Assembly (NCBI GenBank): GCA_030681895.1
Contig: JAUXRI010000164.1
Location: 1 to 52,772, forward strand
Direction of reading: 5' to 3'
DNA length: 52,772 bases
Source of the DNA: Myxococcales bacterium
GTDB lineage: Bacteria; Myxococcota; Myxococcia; Myxococcales; Myxococcaceae
Part shown: in pieces, positions 48,941-52,772 of the stretch
How positions within the stretch are numbered: the stretch's first letter is position 1
Layout of the letters: each line of letters opens with the position of its first letter
The notes under the pieces: model-generated
Database searches by the model: none
Seen by the model: only the letters and a program-made list of their open reading frames with translations
What the model was told of the DNA's origin: nothing
Made by a program: the position numbers and the translations under genes

Positions 48941-49951
48941 TCAGCTGGCCGACAGGTCGCGCGAGGCTCGCAGGTGCTGAATCAGCTCGAGGCGCCCGGA
49001 GAGGCCCAGCTTCCTCGCTGCGGCTGACAGATGGGTGGCCACCGTCGATGGCTTGAGCCCCAGCTCGTAGGCGATCAACTTGTTCGAGTGGCCCAGCGCC
49101 GCGAAGCCGGCCACCTGGCGTTCGCGCAGGGTCAGCCCCTCTTCAGCCACCTGTGGATCGTTGCGGCGCGCGACGTAGTAGCGGCGGCCGTCGCGCTCGA
49201 AGTGATCGTAGAGCGTCCACCTCGCTTCGACGAGCGGCTGCCACTGGCCGATCGCGCCGTCGGGATCGCTGATGCGGGCGGCCCTTGCGCGGGCCTTGTC
49301 GAGCGCGACGGCAGCGCCACGGAGCGCCAGGCGCGCGGGCCCCTCGGTCGCGGCCCCTTCAGCGTGCGCGAGGGCGCCGTCAGGCTCGAGCACGGCTTCG
49401 GCTCCGGTGAGGCCCCGCTCGAGCGTCTGATCGAGCTGACGACGCAACCGGAACCCCGACGCGACGTGAGCGGCCAGGCGGCTCCACCGGGCAGCGAAGG
49501 TGGCTGACACCGCCTTGCGCTTGGACAGCGGCACGCCGAGCACGCACCCATGCATGGTGGGATCCTGCGCGTTGATGCCGATGCTGTCGGCGATGCCCCA
49601 CGTCTGCTCGAACGCCTCGACGAAGCTGTTCCCCTCGAAGAACGAGGGCCCCAGCAGCTGCGAGATGGTGCCGCACGTCCGCGTGACGAAGGTGCGCTCG
49701 ATCATCGAATACGGCAGCGACTCGGCGCCCGCCTTCAGCAGCTCGAAGCGCTCGGTCGGCACGCCCCGGCCGCCGAAGGGCCCGAGCCGAAACGCCTCTG
49801 GCTTCGAGGCGTCGTAGAGCGCGGCCCAGACGCCGAACCCGGTGTCGAGCAGCGGCGCGACCGCCCCCACCACACCGTCGAGCCATTCTGGCGTGGCCTT
49901 GTCGACCGCGTAGGCGGCTTCGATGACCGCGATGGTGTGCGCGCCTTTCAT
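48941..49951 (-). CDS. LuxR-type HTH transcriptional regulator with N-terminal sensor-like domain
   Basis: A 336-residue protein. The last ~65 residues are a LuxR/GerE helix-turn-helix: LTLRERQVAGFAALGHSNKL and YELGLKPSTVATHLSAAARK. The first ~260 residues form a mixed alpha/beta region (FGVWAALYDASKPEAFRLGP, SIGINAQDPTMHGCVLGVPL) that could be a GAF-like sensor; I do not recognise it firmly. Its ATG overlaps the stop of a second, very short LuxR-type gene by 4 bases, so both are co-translated. It likely binds DNA as a dimer; target unknown. Confidence 0.85.
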   Translation of the reverse strand: MKGAHTIAVIEAAYAVDKATPEWLDGVVGAVAPLLDTGFGVWAALYDASKPEAFRLGPFGGRGVPTERFELLKAGAESLPYSMIERTFVTRTCGTISQLLGPSFFEGNSFVEAFEQTWGIADSIGINAQDPTMHGCVLGVPLSKRKAVSATFAARWSRLAAHVASGFRLRRQLDQTLERGLTGAEAVLEPDGALAHAEGAATEGPARLALRGAAVALDKARARAARISDPDGAIGQWQPLVEARWTLYDHFERDGRRYYVARRNDPQVAEEGLTLRERQVAGFAALGHSNKLIAYELGLKPSTVATHLSAAARKLGLSGRLELIQHLRASRDLSAS

Positions 49952-50208
49952 GGGGCCACCCTCGCGGCCAGCGCCGCTCTGGAGCCGACGCCGAACTTGC
50001 GGAAGAGGCTCGCGACCTGGTTGGCGACGGTGCGCACGGCCGTCTTTCGCTGCCTGGCGATCTCGCCGTTGCTCTTGCCGGCGAGGAGGAGCGTCATCAC
50101 CTCACGCTCCGCGGGCGTGAGGACCGGCCCGCTGGCGCTGGAGGGCGCAGCCTGGCTCACCACGGCGAAGGTCTGACCGGCCCACGTGAAGGTCGTCCAC
50201 TGCGGCAT
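49948..50208 (-). CDS. Stand-alone LuxR-type HTH protein (86 residues)
   Basis: Residues ~28-84 are a LuxR/Ger[62 protein letters not shown]. The ~27 residues before it ([20 protein letters not shown]) are too short for a sensor. Such stand-alone modules can bind DNA directly or form heterodimers. It is the first gene of a two-gene unit (4-base overlap) with the larger LuxR-type regulator, and divergent from grpE with 86 bases between. Confidence 0.85.
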   Translation of the reverse strand: MPQWTTFTWAGQTFAVVSQAAPSSASGPVLTPAEREVMTLLLAGKSNGEIARQRKTAVRTVANQVASLFRKFGVGSRAALAARVAP

Positions 50209-50294
50209 CGCGAGCGCCTACCTTAGCGCACCGTCACGACGACAGATGCTGTGACGCAAGACGCGCCGCCCCGGTTGTGGGTACGATCGCCGCT

Positions 50295-51053
50295 GTGAGT
50301 CAAAATGATGAGAAGGGCAGTTTTTCCACCAACATCGCCGACGACATCATCAGCGAGGCGCTCAAGAGCGTCGAGAAGGCCAAGGCGTCGGTGCGCGGCG
50401 ACGCAGCTGTTGAGTCCGCTCCCCCCGCAGCCGGGACTCCGGTCGAAGCAGCGCCCCCGGCTGACGCACCCGCTCCGGCCGCCGCCGCGGAGACGACCGA
50501 CGAAGTCGCGATGCTCACCACCCAGCTCGACGTTTCGATGGCCAAGGGCCGCGAGCTGATGGGCAAGATCAAGGACGAGCACGAGAAGATGCTGCGCGCC
50601 GTCGCGGACCTCGAGAACTACAAGAAGCGCGCAGCCAAAGAGAAGGAAGAGGTGCAGAAGTTCGGCAGCGAGAAGCTGCTGCGTGACTTCCTGCCCGTCG
50701 TCGACAACTTCGACCGCGCCCTCGAGCACGCCCGCACGAGCGGCGACCTCGAGAGCCTCAAGAAGGGCGTCGAGATGACGCGCAAGCTGTTCGAAGACAC
50801 GCTCGGCAAACACGGCGTGAAGGGGTTCTCGTCGAAGGGTGAGCCGTTCGACCCCAACCGGCACGAAGCGATGTCAGCCGCCGAGACCGACGAGCTGCCG
50901 CCCAACCACGTGCACTCGGAGTACCTGCGGGGCTTCACCCTGAATGACCGGCTGATCCGCCCTGCGCTGGTCGTGGTCTCGAAGGCGAAGACGCCTGTCG
51001 AGGCGCCTGCGACGGAAGCGCCGGCTGGTGTCGAAACTGAAACAAAGTCGTAA
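50295..51053 (+). CDS. grpE: Nucleotide exchange factor GrpE
   Basis: A protein of about 252 residues with a poorly conserved N-terminus, an Ala/Pro-rich segment (~35-70), a long coiled coil ([40 protein letters not shown]) and the conserved C-terminal beta domain ([35 protein letters not shown]). GrpE exchanges nucleotide on DnaK, which is encoded next. The start is taken as GTG 50295 ([10 protein letters not shown]); GTG 50277 would add six residues, and neither has a clear ribosome binding site. No CIRCE element or heat-shock promoter is recognisable in the upstream gap. Confidence 0.93.
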   Translation: MSQNDEKGSFSTNIADDIISEALKSVEKAKASVRGDAAVESAPPAAGTPVEAAPPADAPAPAAAAETTDEVAMLTTQLDVSMAKGRELMGKIKDEHEKMLRAVADLENYKKRAAKEKEEVQKFGSEKLLRDFLPVVDNFDRALEHARTSGDLESLKKGVEMTRKLFEDTLGKHGVKGFSSKGEPFDPNRHEAMSAAETDELPPNHVHSEYLRGFTLNDRLIRPALVVVSKAKTPVEAPATEAPAGVETETKS

Positions 51054-51089
51054 AAGTTTGATGATTCCGAAGCGCAACTGTCGTCGTCT

Positions 51090-51093
51090 GAGG
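51090..51093 (+). promoter_or_regulatory. Ribosome binding site of dnaK
   Basis: GAGG with a 5-base spacer to ATG 51099, inside the run GAGGGGGTC. It fixes the dnaK start. Confidence 0.65.
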
Positions 51094-51098
51094 GGGTC

Positions 51099-52772
51099 AT
51101 GAGCAAAGTCATCGGTATCGATCTGGGAACGACCAACTCGTGTGTCGCCGTGATGGAGAGCGGCGAGCCGATTGTCATCCCGAACAGCGAAGGCAGCCGC
51201 ACGACCCCGTCCATGGTGGCGTTCACTGACGCGGGTGAACGTCTCGTCGGGCAGATCGCCAAGCGCCAGGCCGTCACCAACCCCGAGAACACCGTGTACG
51301 CGGTGAAGCGGCTCATGGGCCGCCAGCTCGACTCGCCCGAGGCCAAACGCGCCGCGGGCATGGTGCCGTACCGCGTCGTGGCGTCCGACAACGGCGACGC
51401 GTGGGTCGAGATTCGCGGCAAGAAGTACAGCCCGCCCGAGATCAGCTCGATGATCCTCGGGAAGATGAAGGCGACGGCCGAGGACTACCTCGGAGAGCCC
51501 GTCACCGAGGCCGTCGTCACGGTCCCCGCGTACTTCAACGACGGTCAGCGTCAGGCGACCAAAGACGCCGGGCGCATCGCGGGCCTCAACGTGCTGCGCA
51601 TCATCAACGAGCCCACGGCGGCGGCGCTCGCGTACGGCCTCGACAAGGACAACAGCAAGGCCGAGACGATCGCCGTCTACGATCTCGGCGGTGGCACGTT
51701 CGATATCTCGATCCTCGAGCTGAACTCGGGCGTCTTCGAGGTGAAGGCCACCAACGGCGACACGTACCTGGGCGGCGAAGACTTCGACAACAAGCTCATC
51801 GACTGGCTCGCCGACCGCTTCAAGTCGTCGAACAACGGGCTCGACCTGCGAAAAGATCGCATGGCGCTCCAGCGCCTGAAGGAGGCCGCCGAGCGCGCCA
51901 AACACGAGCTCTCGAGCGCGACCGAGACCGAGGTGAACCTGCCCTTCATCACGGCCGATGCCTCGGGCCCGAAGCACCTGCAGGAGACGATCGCCCGATC
52001 GGCGTTCGAAGAGCTCGTGAAGGACCTGGTCGACCGCTCCATCGAGCCCTGCAAGATCGCCCTGAAAGACGCGGGCATCTCGACGTCGCAGGTGCAGCAG
52101 GTGCTGCTCGTCGGCGGCATGACGCGCATGCCGTCGGTGCAGGCCAAGGTGAAGGCGTTCTTCGGCAGAGACCCCCACAAGGGCATCAACCCCGACGAGG
52201 TCGTCGCGGTCGGCGCGGCGATTCAGGGCGGCGTGCTCAAGGGCGAGGTCAAAGACGTCCTCTTGCTCGACGTCACCCCGCTCTCGCTCGGCGTCGAGAC
52301 GGCCGGCGGCGTGTTCACCAAGATCATCGACAAGAACACGACGATTCCCTGCAAGAAGAGCCAGATCTTCTCGACCGCCACCGACAACCAGCCGCTGGTG
52401 AGCGTGCACGTGCTCCAGGGTGAGCGTGAGATGGCCGGCGACAACAAGACGCTGGCTCGCTTCGAGCTCGTCGGCATTCCACCCGCGCCTCGTGGCGTTC
52501 CGCAGATCGAGGTCACCTTCGACATCGACGCCAACGGCCTGGTGAACGTGTCGTCGAAGGACCTCGGCACCGGTCGCGTCCAGACGGTGAAGATCGTCTC
52601 GAACTCGGGCCTCACCGAAGCCGAGATTCAGAAGATGATCAGCGACGCCCAGTCGAACGTCGACAGCGACAAGAAGAAGAAAGAGCTCGCCGACCTCAAG
52701 AACAACGCCGACGGCCTCATCTACACGACCGAGCGCTCGCTCGAGGAGTACGCGAGCATGCTCAAGGAGAAG
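51099..52772 (+). CDS. dnaK: Molecular chaperone DnaK (Hsp70), 3'-truncated by the window end
   Basis: 558 codons are visible; the C-terminal part of the helical lid lies beyond the window. The N-terminal ATPase signature is [20 protein letters not shown], followed by [15 protein letters not shown] and [20 protein letters not shown], and the substrate domain contains [20 protein letters not shown]. Hsp70 folds and refolds proteins with DnaJ and GrpE. It follows grpE by 45 bases, and with the stop of grpE only 45 bases before its ATG they are likely one heat-shock unit. This is presumably the main housekeeping copy, but myxobacteria have several DnaK paralogues. Confidence 0.96.
   Translation, partial: MSKVIGIDLGTTNSCVAVMESGEPIVIPNSEGSRTTPSMVAFTDAGERLVGQIAKRQAVTNPENTVYAVKRLMGRQLDSPEAKRAAGMVPYRVVASDNGDAWVEIRGKKYSPPEISSMILGKMKATAEDYLGEPVTEAVVTVPAYFNDGQRQATKDAGRIAGLNVLRIINEPTAAALAYGLDKDNSKAETIAVYDLGGGTFDISILELNSGVFEVKATNGDTYLGGEDFDNKLIDWLADRFKSSNNGLDLRKDRMALQRLKEAAERAKHELSSATETEVNLPFITADASGPKHLQETIARSAFEELVKDLVDRSIEPCKIALKDAGISTSQVQQVLLVGGMTRMPSVQAKVKAFFGRDPHKGINPDEVVAVGAAIQGGVLKGEVKDVLLLDVTPLSLGVETAGGVFTKIIDKNTTIPCKKSQIFSTATDNQPLVSVHVLQGEREMAGDNKTLARFELVGIPPAPRGVPQIEVTFDIDANGLVNVSSKDLGTGRVQTVKIVSNSGLTEAEIQKMISDAQSNVDSDKKKKELADLKNNADGLIYTTERSLEEYASMLKEK

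Noticed and set aside
50221..50294. Possible CIRCE element or heat-shock promoter before grpE
   Set aside because: No TTAGCACTC-N9-GAGTGCTAA pattern or CTTGAA/CCCCAT-type promoter is present; CTTAGCGC alone is not enough.
1..52772. CRISPR arrays, insertion sequences, integrases, tRNA or rRNA genes
   Set aside because: Looked for regular short repeats, transposase motifs and tRNA-like cloverleaf sequences; none could be supported.

Overview
The window reads as a GC-rich, gene-dense chromosomal segment from a myxobacterium (Myxococcota, probably close to the Myxococcus/Archangium side). The evidence is a DUF2378 (TIGR02265) protein at 28635-29168, a family almost confined to myxobacteria; many lipoproteins whose mature N-termini carry Asp-Ala-Gly ('DAG') repeats; a MopE-type motif protein; and Gram-negative envelope genes (kdsD, plsC, an ArnT-like glycosyltransferase, tatBC). 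I see no IS element, integrase, phage gene, CRISPR array, tRNA or rRNA. Composition looks even throughout, so this seems to be ordinary core/lineage chromosome. No gap between genes reaches 300 bases; the longest are about 180 bases (13580-13761, 36639-36813, 41113-41292).

Layout. 1-1.7 kb: end of an SRPBCC-domain gene, a methyltransferase, and a MazF-type toxin with its RHH antitoxin. 1.75-9.6 kb: an exported-protein region with a type-B carboxylesterase lipoprotein, an FGE/SUMF1-like lipoprotein, a GH31 glycosidase lipoprotein overlapping an apparently exported peptide deformylase, a Nudix hydrolase and a pentahaem cytochrome c lipoprotein. 9.6-16.96 kb: a membrane-anchored FAD desaturase-like enzyme overlapping an SDR, a Cys-rich lipoprotein, an arginase-family enzyme, a LigD-type polymerase fused to a degenerate ligase domain, and an epmA-plsC overlapping pair. 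17-25.2 kb: a pseudo-M3-peptidase lipoprotein, a zinc-ribbon protein with an SPFH/SHOCT protein, a methyltransferase, a Tat-type flavin amine oxidase, a Uma2 nuclease-fold protein and an ABC-2 exporter. 25.2-34.5 kb: ArnT-like glycosyltransferase, kdsD, DUF2378, then (minus strand) MFS, a long exported K/E/A helix protein, tatB and tatC. 34.6-42.5 kb: DAG lipoprotein, M50 protease, a large chemoreceptor, an HDAC-fold enzyme overlapping an alpha/beta hydrolase, and a DUF418 membrane protein. 42.5-50.2 kb: a DUF3553-like protein, a membrane-anchored WD/PQQ-like protein, two SDRs, a MopE-motif lipoprotein, two small proteins and two overlapping LuxR-type regulators. The window ends in grpE-dnaK, with dnaK cut by the window edge.

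No single multi-gene system announces itself as wholly new. The best candidates for something undescribed are (i) the SAH protein-tatB-tatC unit, in which TatC carries a ~160-residue insertion in its second periplasmic loop and an exported protein with a ~340-residue charged helix lies just upstream; (ii) the polymerase (PolDom) protein whose N-terminal ligase domain has lost its catalytic lysine and other ligase motifs; (iii) an exported/lipoprotein-like peptide deformylase translationally coupled to a GH31 glycosidase; and (iv) an M3-like lipoprotein with a destroyed HEXXH site. Several gene pairs overlap by 4 bases (ATGA/GTGA), indicating translational coupling. Functions are inferred from motifs read by eye; no database search was possible.
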